From the NCBI RefSeq assembly GCF_932294415.1, contig NC_065536.1, positions 48,767,854 through 48,831,853 on the forward strand: DNA of 64,000 bases. The letters are read 5' to 3'. The translations under genes were made by a program, and so were the position numbers. Positions 34,953 through 46,600 of this stretch are shown piece after piece. The notes under the pieces are model-generated. The model was given only the letters and a program-made list of their open reading frames with translations. It had not been told where the DNA came from and ran no database searches. Position 1 is the stretch's first letter. The number at the start of each line of letters is the position of its first letter. This DNA comes from Quercus robur. Its lineage: Eukaryota; Streptophyta; Magnoliopsida; Fagales; Fagaceae.

Positions 34953-36094
34953 TAGTGTAAGATGTTGCAAAAATTATGCCATTTTATCATATCTAAGGCC
35001 TACTTTATTATTTTACCACATCATTTTATAATATCTCATTTATCAGATATTTTATAATTCAATCTTATACATTAAAATAATATTTACTACACATTAAAAT
35101 AATATATTATCCCCTCCCCCATTATCATCAACAACAACAACAACAACAACCCACACCGCAGATCAATTACCACAGCCCACAACCACCGGCCACCCCCCAC
35201 AGATCAACCACCGACCACCAATATCATCCATTGCTACCAAAAAAAAAAAACTCAAACAAACACTACAACCAATATCAGCCCCTACACCAAAAATTAAAAC
35301 AAACAACCACCAAAAAAGAGAGAGAGATCGGCGAGATCGGAGCAGCGATGACGATGGCGATGATCGAAGTGGCCTCGCCCATGCCGCTTGCACCAAAATA
35401 CCCATGAACACCAACCAATCTCAACACCAATTCAGCCCAAGCCAAAATACCCATCACCCGCAACCGATTCAACCCAAGCCCCAACCAATTCAAGCCACGA
35501 CTCCACCACTGAAACACCAACTACCACCGGAACTAAAACCCAAACGACTGAAGAGGGAGAGACAACTAAAACCCAAAACCGATCTTAAACACAATCTCCA
35601 CCGTGACCCAAACCCGATCTCCATCGTGAAACCCAGCCAACACCCAAACGACCACCACCAATCCGAACCCAGCAACCACTGAAACAACCCACCACTTTAA
35701 ACCCAGTAACCACCAATTTCAACTTGTGATAATGGCCACCTTGCCTTGGAGCTTATTGTTTGAAGATGTGAAGTGTGTCATTTTGTTCTTTCTCTGTGGA
35801 TGGAGGAGCTGGGTCTAATGTGAGAAGGAGCTGGGTTTGATGTGAGAAGAGAGAAAAAATCAAGACCAGAAGTGAGTGAGAGGAGAGAGAAAACTGAATA
35901 AAAAACAATATTTCGGTTTACCATTTCTGTCCGTACTGTTGCAAATTTGCGACGGTCGACGGTACGGACAAAAATGGTATAATTTTGGCACATATACCAT
36001 ATCTGATGGGAGGTATTTTTTGTGTTTGGTGTGGCAAATGTGCCAAATATTTGGCATTTGGCACATTTGCCACATCTACTGTGGGTGCTCTAAC
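34953..36094 (-). mobile_element. Long non-autonomous TIR element, copy 2
   Basis: This is the reverse-orientation relative of the element at 5615-6850. Its right end reads CCACATCTACTGTGGGTGCTCT and its left end TAGTGTAAGATGTTGC. An 8-bp repeat AAATTAAG flanks it perfectly (34945-34952 and 36095-36102). The subterminal hairpin (GTGCCAAATATTTGGCATTTGGCAC) and the A+T tail are shared with copy 1. The inner frames at 35163-35687 are low-complexity H/P/Q or T-rich and not credible genes. The duplication length suits hAT-type elements. Confidence 0.75.
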
Positions 36095-36218
36095 AAATTA
36101 AGAGAATTGATTCGAGTTCATTACATTTTTTACATATTTGTTCTAATAACCCGTAATTTAAAATTTTGTTATGAAAAATTTATAGATATAACTTTTCTCA
36201 AATGTTAAAAATAGGGAT

Positions 36219-36841
36219 TGATGATGTACAAAAATCGTCAGTGAGTCGTAGACTCCAAGTCACTTCAATGGGTACAGAACTAAACAGAAGGTACCGATAT
36301 GGTACCGGCCGAAAACCCTCCAAAGGTCAAGTTAGTGAATAAGAAATCTCTATGAACTCTTTAGTGAGAGAGCTTAAGGATTTTCTGTGTACTTGTGAAA
36401 GGTGGAGGTCTGGTACTTATATAGTAATGAATGGTGAATCAAAATCCCTTCAAAGTAGGGATCTTTCCTTGCTAGGAGGGCTTGGCACCTAGGGTTTCCA
36501 AGATTTTAGGGTGCCTTTCCATATGAGAGAGATACGGCCGAGTAATGGGCTTTATTTTGCATGTCATGTAAGGTATTTCCATGTATAGATATTCGTGGGG
36601 ACCAAGATAGGCCACGCTGGATCTGTCGACCTCGCCTCCCCGTCAGGCCCTTAGCTCGTCCAATGGTTTCCCGTTGGCTTACAGAGGTGCCCGTCAAGTT
36701 TCATCATGGGGTCGTCACGTTTGGTGTCGTCGGCCTAAGTTTTCCGTTAGTTTCCGTGAAGCTGACGGATATGCGGGTGCCGTTGACCTTTTTGTCTAAA
36801 GCTTCGAGGGTATTAAATTTATGGCTAAAATATCCCTATCA
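36219..36841 (+). mobile_element. Solo LTR of a third Gypsy-type family
   Basis: A 623-bp block richer in G+C than its flanks starts TGATGTACAAAA and ends ATATCCCTATCA, with TG..CA termini. The flanks GGGAT (36214-36218) and AGGAT (36842-36846) match at four of five. A TTATATAG box sits near 36417. No internal region adjoins it. The orientation is inferred from the TATA-like box only. Confidence 0.6.
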
Positions 36842-36849
36842 AGGATAAA

Positions 36850-39300
36850 TTATGGTTTTAGTTGCAGTTTTAGCATTATTAAAATACATATCTTTAAAAA
36901 TAAAAATACAAAAGAAAAAGTTTTAAGACACAACTTTTGTACTAATAACTCACAATTTTGACTAATCAGCTGTAAGTAATAATAATAAAAAAATTATGTA
37001 TCAATATAAAAGTAATTGTCTACAAAATAAATGACAAATTCATCTAAAAGCGAATATTTACTTCTTATACTTGCTTATTTCAATAAATTGTGGTAAATGG
37101 TGTGGTGGGCCTTTTTGTATTTTGGATTGAGTTGTTTCCTGTCGTACTGTGGCCCAATAGTTCTGGGGTAGGAGAGTCAGGATTGATTTGATTGAAACTC
37201 ACCTTAAGCCAACTTATGCACAAGCAAGGATCCCGTTGTGGAGATCTTGGTCACGTGCCCACGATAGGAAATGTTGTCAAAAAAATGTTATAGCAGGAGA
37301 CACGTAATAGAATAAGATAGAAAGATACTCTTAACTAAAATGATTACTGCCAGACTAAGATAGTATTAAAACATCTTTGCAACAGGAAGAAAATGTGATA
37401 ATAGGAGTATGGCAGAAATAAGTTAGCAATAATGAAAAGAGCAATACTAATGCTTATAAATCATGATAAAAGAGGGAAAGGGCATTGGTCTGCTAAACTT
37501 AGCTCCTTGGTAGATTTAAGTCCAAGAAGAAAACCAATCTTCAATGTGGGCAACCTCTCAGGGTAATCCTACCGTAGAAATTGCCCATTTTGGAAAAACG
37601 GACCTAAGTGGCTTATTCTTAAATCTCTTGGCTGACTAGAAGGTAGGTTGTTGAGAGGGAGAGAAGGGAGTAGCCTATTGGTGTATGCCTTATCACACTT
37701 TTTGTTTTCTCACTTTTTTTCCTACTCTCTCGTTTTCTTCCTTTCTTTTGCTTATCCTTTCTGTTTTTCCTTTTAGCTTTTTATTTCTTTCTACATTTCT
37801 ATTCTTTCTTGTTTTTTCGTTCTTCCTCCGTTGTTGTTAACTATGCACAGCCAAGGCTTTTATATACTGCCTGCCATGATAAGATTTACCATTTTACCTC
37901 TCAACTATTGTTTGCCTATTGTGGGTGTCCTTCCTTGTCCACCCACTAGTCTACTGGCTACCCAGCCACCACCACTATCCTATGCCGGTTGTGCCACATT
38001 CCATTCCCAGAAAAAAGGAATTTTGTTTTATTTTCTTGCTTTCCGTAGCATTCCCATCCAGATAAGGGTTGGGTGCTCTCTCTCACTAACTCCTACGACA
38101 TGCACCTAGTGATCCCAACTCATCTCTCCCTCTTTTAGGTGGTATGTTATTACAGCAGGACATTTTCCCCAAAAGAGTTTAAGTAGAAATCCTAAAATAG
38201 ACTTCCCCCTTCTCTCCACCACTAAACCATACCCTCTCTTACCTCTGGCACATAGCCCACTGCGCCTGTATTGGCTGGGTACAAGTGGGTGGTGCTTGAG
38301 CCTTGTGCAAGCTCCACTCCTATCTAAGTCCATGGTTTGTCTGCCGTTCATGCGTTTTCCATTGCCTATGGGTTTGTCTGGTCTCGCTGCGCATTTCTAC
38401 TGGTTATTTTTAACCCTTTGTGGCATGGGTGAGTCTAGGTCTTCATTCTTTGCATTTCATTTCCTCTCTAGGCTAGGTCTTGCTTGGGCACGAGCCCTTT
38501 CTTCTTCAATTCGGCCCCTGTTTCTATTTATTGCTGGTTTGTGGCCTGACTAGTATTCCTGCCACGCCATTCCATTACTTTTGCCATGTTATTACTTGAC
38601 TTGTACTTACTAAGCCTCCATTGGGCTTGCCATGTACTTTTCCTTTATTCAGTTCGCGTTGCCCAGTATTTCTACTGGGTTAATTCTCATACCATCTTAG
38701 GCTTCCTCGGCCCATTCCTTCGCCCGCTTCATTCCTTTGGGCATCCTTCCCCCATTCCATTCTTACATTCTCATGGGCTTTTGCTAAATCTTTTGAGCTT
38801 CCCTGGCTCAATTACCATATCCTTTACTTTCGGAGTTTGTTGGCCTTTGCACCAACCCCATTTACTAATTCCTTACTTTGGGCTCCTCCAAACCATTTTT
38901 GCTTGCTTTCTATTTCTTATAAATCTCATGTGCTTATTACTTCCTTCTCTGGGCTCCCGTGGGCTCGTTTGTTTTATTTGGAGCCTTTTCTACTATTTTA
39001 TAGGCCAGTGGACCGTTATTCTTGCCATTCGAGCTTAATGGTTTTTTTCTTGCTTTGCTATTTCTTCTTTCATCACTCTTAGTTATATTGTTGGGTTTTT
39101 TTTGGCCATTGGCCCTTTTATTTTTTGCCAACAAATGGCAGATGTACAATCATCAATTATTAAAAAAAAAAAAATTACATAGTATCAAAAGTTTAAATTG
39201 TCATACCTTTTACTCAAAAAAAAAAAAAAATGCCATACCTACTATATATAAAAATAAATAAATAACTGTCCCAAAAAACTTAGTTCTGTTTAGCTTATAT
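36850..39300. other. LTR-like or otherwise repetitive block, no gene seen
   Basis: About 37100-39150 differs from its surroundings. It is pyrimidine-rich, higher in G+C, and full of CTTTGGGC, TTGGGCTT and TCTTTTCTTT-type words, as in long LTRs of Gypsy elements. It could run from TGTGGTGGGC at 37101 to GATGTACA at 39148, but no target duplication was found. Frames such as 38296-38553 and 38586-39038 give hydrophobic, motif-free translations and are not called as genes. Confidence 0.35.
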
Positions 39301-39301
39301 T

Positions 39302-39945
39302 AGAGCATTCACATCTGCTTTCTTGGAACTATTCTATTTTAATATCTTAAAAACTATTTTATTAATTATATCATATTATTTTGTAACACGTCCAACATCC
39401 CAACTTTTATTTATCTCATATATTCATTAAAATATTAATTTCACCAACTCTTTCTCTCTCTTCCTTTTCATAAAAAATAATTAAAAATACCCACCCACCA
39501 CCATAAAATACAATATAAACCTTTTACAAGTTATTATAGTGCCATCATAAAAATAGGATGGCACTATAGCATAATTGCAAATCTATATATCTATATATAT
39601 AATAATAGGTAAAACTAAGAGAAAATTCAATTACAATTCAAATTGAAATTCAATTAAAGTCTAATTTTGCGCCACGTGTCCCATTTAATATAAGTTTTTA
39701 AATTTTTGTGTCAAGTGAGTTAATTCAATATAAAAATTAGATTTCAATTGGAGTTTAATTTTGCGACATGTGTCCCATTTAATCTAAGTTTTTTTTTTTA
39801 AAAAAAAAATTTATGTCAAATGAGTTAATTTAGTGTAAAAAATGATGAGTCCAATATAAGTAAATCATAAAAAAACATAATTTTTGAATGATTTTATATT
39901 TATGAGCTTTTTTTATAGAACTAAAAACAATTCAAGTTTATAAGT

Positions 39946-39990
<45 letters not shown>

Positions 39991-40190
39991 GTCTCATCTA
40001 ATCAAAAATTTTTAATTTTTGTGTCAAATGAGTTATTTAGTATAGAAAACGAAGAATCCAATATAAATAAATTATTAAAAAACATAATTATATATACTAT
40101 ATATAAAATTAGAGGAAGAGAGAGTTTGAATGATTTTATATTTATGAGCCTTTTTTTTGTATAACTAAAAACAATTCAAATTTATAAGTC
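39302..40190. repeat. TIR-element fragment and A+T-rich repeats
   Basis: TTAGAGCATTCACATCTGC at 39302 resembles the end of the TIR element at 28339. It is followed by a related A+T and CT-rich body up to about 39575, but the second end is missing. Beyond it, segments with GCGCCACGTGTCCCATTTAAT and GCGACATGTGTCCCATTTAAT (near 39669 and 39765) are diverged repeats. A (CA)n(TA)n microsatellite lies at 39949-39990. Confidence 0.45.
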
Positions 40191-40191
40191 A

Positions 40192-40584
40192 TCTATATAT
40201 ATATAGGTAAAATTTAAAGAAAATCCAATTAGATTCTACAATTGAAGTCCAATTTTGTGTCATGTGTCCTAAATTATTTATTTTTAGAGAGAGTTTTATT
40301 TCTTAATTTTGGAATCAAATGTGGAACCATATCGTAAATATTCATTCAAGTGAGTTATTGTGTACAAAAACCAAAGAGTTTAGAATTAATGAACATAAAA
40401 ATATTTAAAAAATAGACAATTTACATTTTCTACCTAATAACATCTTTACAAGACTTTTTAAAGAGTTAAAAAATATAAGAATAATTATCAATAATATTTA
40501 AATTATATATGTAAGAATTATATTATGCATCTTAACGTGTATCTTTTAAATATATCAATGTATATGTATGAGGTTACAAGCTAG
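40192..40584 (+). mobile_element. Possible small Helitron-like element
   Basis: The segment starts TCTATATATATATAGG directly after an A and ends TTACAAGCTAG directly before a T, as expected for Helitron insertion between A and T with a CTRR end. A similar start (TCTATATATATAATAATAGG) lies near 39592. However, sequence homologous to this block also continues past the proposed 3' end in the copies at 41732 and 42060, and no strong terminal hairpin is evident. The call is tentative. Confidence 0.3.
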
Positions 40585-42163
40585 TTTATTTATAATTGCA
40601 AAACTTTACAAGACCGAATAACAGGAGATTTTGGGACTCTAATGCTAAATATTACCGACATATGACAAGTCTTTTGGCTGACTATTGCAAGAAATTGAGT
40701 TTATTTGTGATATGAGTATTGTTCAAAATTATTTGGGAAATTGAGGAGAAAAGCAAAATTCGGCAACCCGTTGCTGAAATTCTAACAAAAAAAATGATGA
40801 AAGAGGAGAGAGAAATGATGTGGTAGTGGAGTGAGAAAAGAATTGAATTTCGGTAATGAGATTACCAAAATTCCTTCTACCCGATTTTTATTACCCAAAT
40901 CGATGTCCATGAAATGCCCAAAGAAGAAATGCTCAAGAAAAAACTAATTGTGGCAACCAAGTTGCCGAAATTCAAGGGAACAAAAAAAAATGGGATGAAA
41001 AAAAAAAAAATTGTGGCAACCAAGTTGCCGAAAAAAAAAAAAAAAAAACAAACAAACAAAACAAAAAGAGTGGTACTTTACTCTTCAACACTCACTTTGG
41101 TGGACCCCTGCACCGCATTTCTAAAAAAAGCTGGCAAGGTCAACAAAATTCACTATAATAAATTTTTTTTTTGTTTGAAAATCATAATAATATATATATA
41201 TATATATATATATATTCCAATATTGCTGCTCTTGTCCAGTACTACCCAAGTAAAGGAAAATTCAATGCTAACAACTTTTCTTTTTTTTTGGCAACTTCTT
41301 GTTACTTTGCATTTATTTATTATTATTTGATTGTGTTGCCACCATTCTTTTTTCCCTCTCATTTTCGACAATTTGGTTGTCACAATTTTTTTTTTCCTCT
41401 CATTTTTTGACAACTTGGATGCTACAATTTCTATTTTTCTCCCCTATAATTTTGGCAACTTGGTTGCCACCATTCCTATTTTTCTCCCTTACAATTTCAG
41501 CAACTTAGTTGCCACAATCCTTTTTTCTCTCTCCTCACTCCCCATGAATTTCGGCAACTTGGTTGCCACAATTGGTTTTCTCCTTTCGGGTGAATTCGGA
41601 CAGAAGGAATTTCGGTAATCTCATTACCGAAATTCAATTCATTTCTCTCTCTCCTCTCTCGTCCTTTTTTTTGTTAGAATTTCGGCAATGGGGTTGCCGA
41701 AATTTGCTTCTCTCCTCAATTTCCCAAATAACTTTGAAGTCCAATTTTGTGTCATGTGTCCTAAATTATTTATTTTTAGAGAGAGTTTTATTTCTTAATT
41801 TTGGAATCAAATGTGGAACCATATCGTAAATATCTATTCAAGTGAGTTATTGTATACAAAAACCAAAGAGTTTAGAATTAATGAACATAAAAATATTTTT
41901 AAAAAATGACAATTTACATTTTTTACATAATAACATTTTTACAAGACTTTTTAAAGAATTAAAAAAAATATATAAGAATGATTATCAATTACATTTAAAT
42001 TATATATGTAAGAATTATATTATGCATCTTAATGTGTATTTTTTAAGTATATTCATATATATGTATGGAGTTACAAGCTATTTTATTTATAGTTGTAAAA
42101 CTTTACAAGACCATACAACGGGAGATTTTGAAACTCTAGCGCTAAATATTACTGACATATGAC
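40242..42163 (+). repeat. Direct repeat of about 430 bp flanking a foldback insertion
   Basis: The segment at 40242-40670 recurs at 41732-42163 with few differences, including GAAGTCCAATTTTGTGTCATG, GGAATCAAATGTGGAACCAT and CTAAATATTACCGACATATGAC. The foldback element lies between the copies. This could reflect duplication during repair or an older tandem array into which the foldback element moved, because shorter related units continue downstream. Confidence 0.75.
40722..41737. mobile_element. Foldback element built from hairpin-forming sub-repeats
   Basis: The arms at about 40722-41035 and 41370-41737 are inverted copies: TCAAAATTATTTGGGAAATTGAGGAG on the left pairs with CTCAATTTCCCAAATAACTTTGA on the right. 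Each arm is a series of short imperfect palindromes such as CGGCAACCCGTTGCTG, CGGTAATGAGATTACC and GGCAACCAAGTTGCC. In the right arm, AACTTGGTTGCCAC-type units repeat about every 50 bp at 41360-41575. A (TA)n run lies at 41190-41215 near the loop. The local frames are translations of these repeats. Confidence 0.7.
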
Positions 42164-42620
42164 ATTTTCACCACTGAATCCTCTTTAATGCCCTAGCTAA
42201 AGAAGTCCAAATCTAGAAGCTCCCAAACATAAACAAAAACATTAAGATGTATGGAGTTACAAGTTATTTTATTTATAATTGTAAAACTTTACAAGACCAG
42301 ACAACAAGAAATTTTAAAACTCTAGCGCTAAATATTACCGACATATGACATTTACACCACCAAATCCTCTTTAATGCCCTAGCTAAAGAAGTCCAAATCC
42401 AGAAGCCCCCAAAAACAAACAAAAATATTAAGATATATAGATTTACAAGCTATTTTATTTATAATTGTAAAACTTTACAAGAACAGACAACAGAAGATTT
42501 TGAAACTCTAGCACTAAATATTACCGACATTTGACATTTACACCACCGAATCCTCTTTAATGCCCTAGCTAAAGAAGTACAAATCCAGAAGCTCCCAAAA
42601 ACAAACAAAAACAATAGACT
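42060..42620 (+). repeat. 186-bp tandem repeat, three units
   Basis: TTACAAG of GGAGTTACAAGCTATTTTATTTATA-type sequence occurs at 42071, 42257 and 42443, a spacing of 186 bp. Each unit also holds CTAAATATTACCGACAT, CCTCTTTAATGCCCTAGC and AGAAGTCCAAATC. The first unit overlaps the end of the direct repeat described above. Confidence 0.85.
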
Positions 42621-42981
42621 AGATTCTAGACTAGAGTAAAGTAGAGGCTTCAGGAAAGACACGTGGTGATTGATGACACGTCGGTCGGACTTCACGAGGA
42701 AACTTCCCTCTTTTTTTTTTTTTTCTTTTTTTTTTTTATGGAGCTACCAATGGACAATGGGTGAGGCGTGGAGGACCTTTCAACTGTGAAGGGCAAGGTG
42801 CCATAGTCCGTAGTCCTTCTTTGTTGAATCTTGTGCACTAGAATTAAAGAAGCCTCGAAAAACGGCAAGATTTGAAAATTATTAACCCGTACGAATACTA
42901 CAATTACTTTGTTACTTTTTTCTACCTGAATAAATACAACTTTGAGATAAAAGTTTAGATATATATATATATTATAGTAGT

Positions 42982-43611
42982 TGATAGAGAAGTGGAAAAT
43001 AATCCATCTCCAGATCGTCTAAATGGATCGTCCAGAGCCTACAGCGCAAGTTGATCCAAGAGTTTATCCAGAAGAAGGAGAAACGTCCATGAATAATAGC
43101 ACCACCCCATAAGTTAAGTCTCCCATGGACGACAGGATCGTCCATGAGGTTCGTCCATGAGCAATCGTTAAATATCCTTGGACGACTAAACCGCCCTACA
43201 CCAGACGGACGAAAGCTCAACACTTAGACTTTCGACAACCCGCAACTATCTCAACAAACCCTTCGAATAAGTTAACTTCCATTAGCAGTTACCGTTTTAT
43301 ATCCGTTGAGGTAGTTAACTCCGGAGTTGTTGGTTTTCACAAATCCTGGGGAGGTTATTGGACAAATAACCGTCCCAGGCTCCCTATATAAGGGACCGGT
43401 CTAAACCCGATAGAGGTAAGATTCTCTCTCAGACAATTTTCCAAAACACTTGGAACTTCTTTCTCTACGAGTCTAACTTCTCCATCGGAGAAGGTTCGAC
43501 CGGTCTTCTCCGGTCTCCTCTTTGATCGCGTTTTCTTCCCTGCAGGCCATCAACCATTTCGACAGCCCACCGAAGCCAGGCCATCCACCTCACTGATTCA
43601 GAGCAATATCA
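42982..43611 (+). repeat. 5' LTR of the first Tat element
   Basis: It begins TGATAGAGAAG and ends GCAATATCA. A TATATAA box lies at 43385-43391. The 3' LTR differs from it at nine positions (1.4 percent) without any indel. Six TCGTCC/GGACGA hexamers are present. Confidence 0.97.
43385..43391 (+). promoter_or_regulatory. TATA box in the 5' LTR
   Basis: TATATAA within CTCCCTATATAAGGG lies at the expected place for the U3/R boundary, so transcription should start near 43415. The same box is at 53052-53058 in the 3' LTR. Confidence 0.75.
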
Positions 43612-43613
43612 GT

Positions 43614-43630
43614 TGGCGCCGTCTGTGGGA
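43614..43630 (+). promoter_or_regulatory. Primer binding site, tRNA-Asp-like
   Basis: TGGCGCCGTCTGTGGGA starts two bases after the 5' LTR. The first nine bases are complementary to the 3' end I recall for plant tRNA-Asp, with weaker pairing beyond. The second element has a longer match (TGGCGCCGTTG). Confidence 0.6.
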
Positions 43631-43677
43631 AAGCGACGGTTGTTTTGCGACTTTCTTTTCCGCGACAAAGGGTTAGG

Positions 43678-46600
43678 ATGGTCAGGACCAGGTCGAGGGC
43701 TACTAGCCCTGGCCGTCAGGGAAGCAGAGGCGCTTCAAGTGATCCCCAGCGTGATCGCCAATCTGCACCAGTCATGCAGACGTCGTCCGTTCAGAATATG
43801 CAATCCATGGCGGCTGCAATGGCGGAATTGACTCGCCAAAACCAGGAATTAAGGATGGAGATCACTCAGAGGAGACAGACACGTGAGGAACACGCAGGGC
43901 AGACACAAGGCCATGGTGACACACAGAATACTGAGATTGGAAGTCAGTTTAGAGGCACCACTTCACGGACAGTGCCACACTTGAAAGAGGAGATGGACCA
44001 AATGAAGAAAGTCATGGAGGAGATGAAGGAGAACATGAGGAGAACGAATCCTATAGAGGATTTGGTCCACAGGACTGACTCTCCTTTTACAGCTTCCATC
44101 AACGGCCACCCTCTACCATCAAAGTTCAAACTACCTTCTCTGGACTCGTATGATGGGACGCGTGACCCCTTTGATCACATTGCCACATTCAAGACAACAA
44201 TGCACCTTCAGGGGGTCCCTGATGAAATCATGTGTCGAGCCTTCCCTACTACCCTTAAAGGCCCGGCACGAGTTTGGTTCAGTAAAATCCCCCCAAGTTC
44301 CGTAAGTTCTTTCGAAGAGTTAAGCAAATTGTTTGTTAACAATTTCATCGGGGGACAGAGGCACAAGCGCTCTTCGTCCAGCTTACTGACCATAGAACAA
44401 GGGGACAACGAAAGCCTGCGGTCATTCATCACTCGCTTCAACAGAGAAGCCCTTAGTGTGGACGAGGTGGACGACAAGCTTCTACTGGCAGCCTTCCACA
44501 ATGGGATTAATTCGGATTTATTTATCCACAAGCTATATGAGAAGGAGCCTCAAACCATGGCCGAGCTCGTCCATTCGGCTCAGAACTTCATGAATGCAGA
44601 AGATGCAATCATAGCCAAGAAGAGGAAAAGAGCTGAGAGGATGGAAGCGCACCCAGCTCGACACTCAGAACAAGCCCCTCGTCCAAAGAAGGGACGGACG
44701 AAAGATAGGAAGGAACGAGATAGCAGGAAGACAGGTCACTTGGGAAGAAGCCAGAACTATACGCCCCTGAACGCTCCACTTAATCAGGTGCTCATGCAAA
44801 TCAAAGACGATCCTTCTTTAAAATGGCCAGAGAAGATGAAAGGGGATCCCAACAAGCGCAATAAGAACAAATATTGTCGCTTTCACAGGGACCATGGGCA
44901 TGACACGGATGAGTGTTGTGACCTAAAACAGCAAATTGAGAACCTTATCAGACAAGGAAAGTTGAAGCACTTCGTTGGAAGGGATCGTACAGATGAGAAG
45001 CTGAAAGGCAAAATAGAGGAATCATCCCGGCCCCCACTAGGAGAGATAAGGATTATCGTTGGAGGGAACTCGATGGGGCAATCTTCCAAGTCGAAGAAGA
45101 CGTATCTCAAAGCGGTACAAAACGTCCAGCTCTCTGGACGATCACCAAGGACGAGACCAATGGACGAGGCAACCATTTCCTTCACCGACGAAGATGCAGA
45201 GAGGATTCATCACCCGCATGACGATGCGATCGTTATTACACTGCTCATTGCAGATTATACAACCAGGAGAGTGTTAGTTGACAATGGAAGTTCAACAGAC
45301 ATATTGTACTACCCCGCCTTCCAACAGATGAGGCTTGGACGAGATCAACTTCGTCCAGTATGCTCGCCACTGATAGGATTTGGAGGAATGAAGGTGCAGC
45401 CCGTGGGTGCCATTTCATTACCAGTTGTGGTAGGGTCATACCCGCAACAGATAACCAAAGAAGTCAATTTCCTTGTGGTAGACTGTACCTCTTCATACAA
45501 TGCCATTATTGGAAGACCCACTCTTAATAGTTGGAAGGCGATAACCTCGACCTACCATCTATCAGTCAAATTCCCTACGGAGTACGGGATAGGACAAGCA
45601 CAAGGAGATCAGTTGGCAGCTAGAGAATGCTACTTTGCCATGATGGCTTTGGACGAACAGGTACAGACAATGAGCATCGAGGAAAGAAGAGTTATTGCAG
45701 AGCCCACGGAAGTGTTGGAAGATGTTCTTTTGCAAGAAGATGATCCTGAGAAATCTACCAGAATTGGAACATGTATGAAGGAGAAGGCAAGAGAAGACCT
45801 CATCCAGTTCCTGAGAAAAAGTATCGACATTTTTGCATGGAGTCATGACGACATGCCAGGAATCGACCCAAGTGTGATCACTCATCGATTGAATGTATAC
45901 CCCTTTTTTAAGCCTATCCGTCAGAAGAAGAGGGTATTCGCTCCCGAGAGGGACAAAGCAATCAAGGAAGAGGTTCAAAAACTGACCACGGCAAAGTTCA
46001 TTAAGGAAGTCTATTACCCGGATTGGTTAGCCAATGTGGTGATGGTGAAGAAAGCTAATGGAAAGTGGAGAATGTGCGTAGACTTCACTGACTTGAACAA
46101 AGCATGTCCCAAGGATAGTTATCCTCTGCCACGCATTGATCAATTGGTGGACTCTACTGCTGGCCATCAGTTGCTGAGCTTCATGGATGCCTTCTCAGGA
46201 TATAATCAGATCAAGATGGATGAAACTGATCAGGAAAAAACTTCCTTCATTACCAGCCAAGGCTTGTTTTGCTACAAAGTGATGCCCTTCGGCTTGAAGA
46301 ACGCAGGGGCAACTTATCAAAGGTTAGTGAATCACATGTTTCGTCCACAAATAGAACGGAATGTGGAGGTTTATGTCGACGACATGCTTGTGAAGAGCAT
46401 AGACGAGGGAAGCCATCTAGACGACCTACAGGAAACCTTTGAAACACTTCGGCGATATAAGATGAAGTTGAACCCAAGCAAGTGTGCATTCGGAGTATCG
46501 TCGGGAAAGTTTCTGGGGTTCATGGTCTCGCAAAGAGGAATTGAGGCAAATCCGGACAAGATCCAGGCTATATTAAACATGGAGCCACCGAAGAGTATCA

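Noticed and set aside
35163-35687. Overlapping frames on both strands inside the TIR element
   Set aside because: They are translations of low-complexity A/C-rich sequence (runs of H, P, Q, T or G, W) within a repeat.
38296-39038. Open frames of 85 and 150 codons on the plus strand
   Set aside because: The translation is a hydrophobic, leucine- and phenylalanine-rich read of a pyrimidine-rich repeat block. There is no domain, splice context or start context, and several frames overlap in both strands.
37101-39148. A complete 2-kb solo LTR
   Set aside because: TG..CA ends can be chosen, but no 5-bp duplication matches for the ends tried, so it is listed only as an LTR-like block.
41153-41829. 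Overlapping frames with LVATI repeats (41171-41618) as a repeat protein gene
   Set aside because: The repeats come from the hairpin sub-repeats of the foldback element. Several frames on both strands are open.
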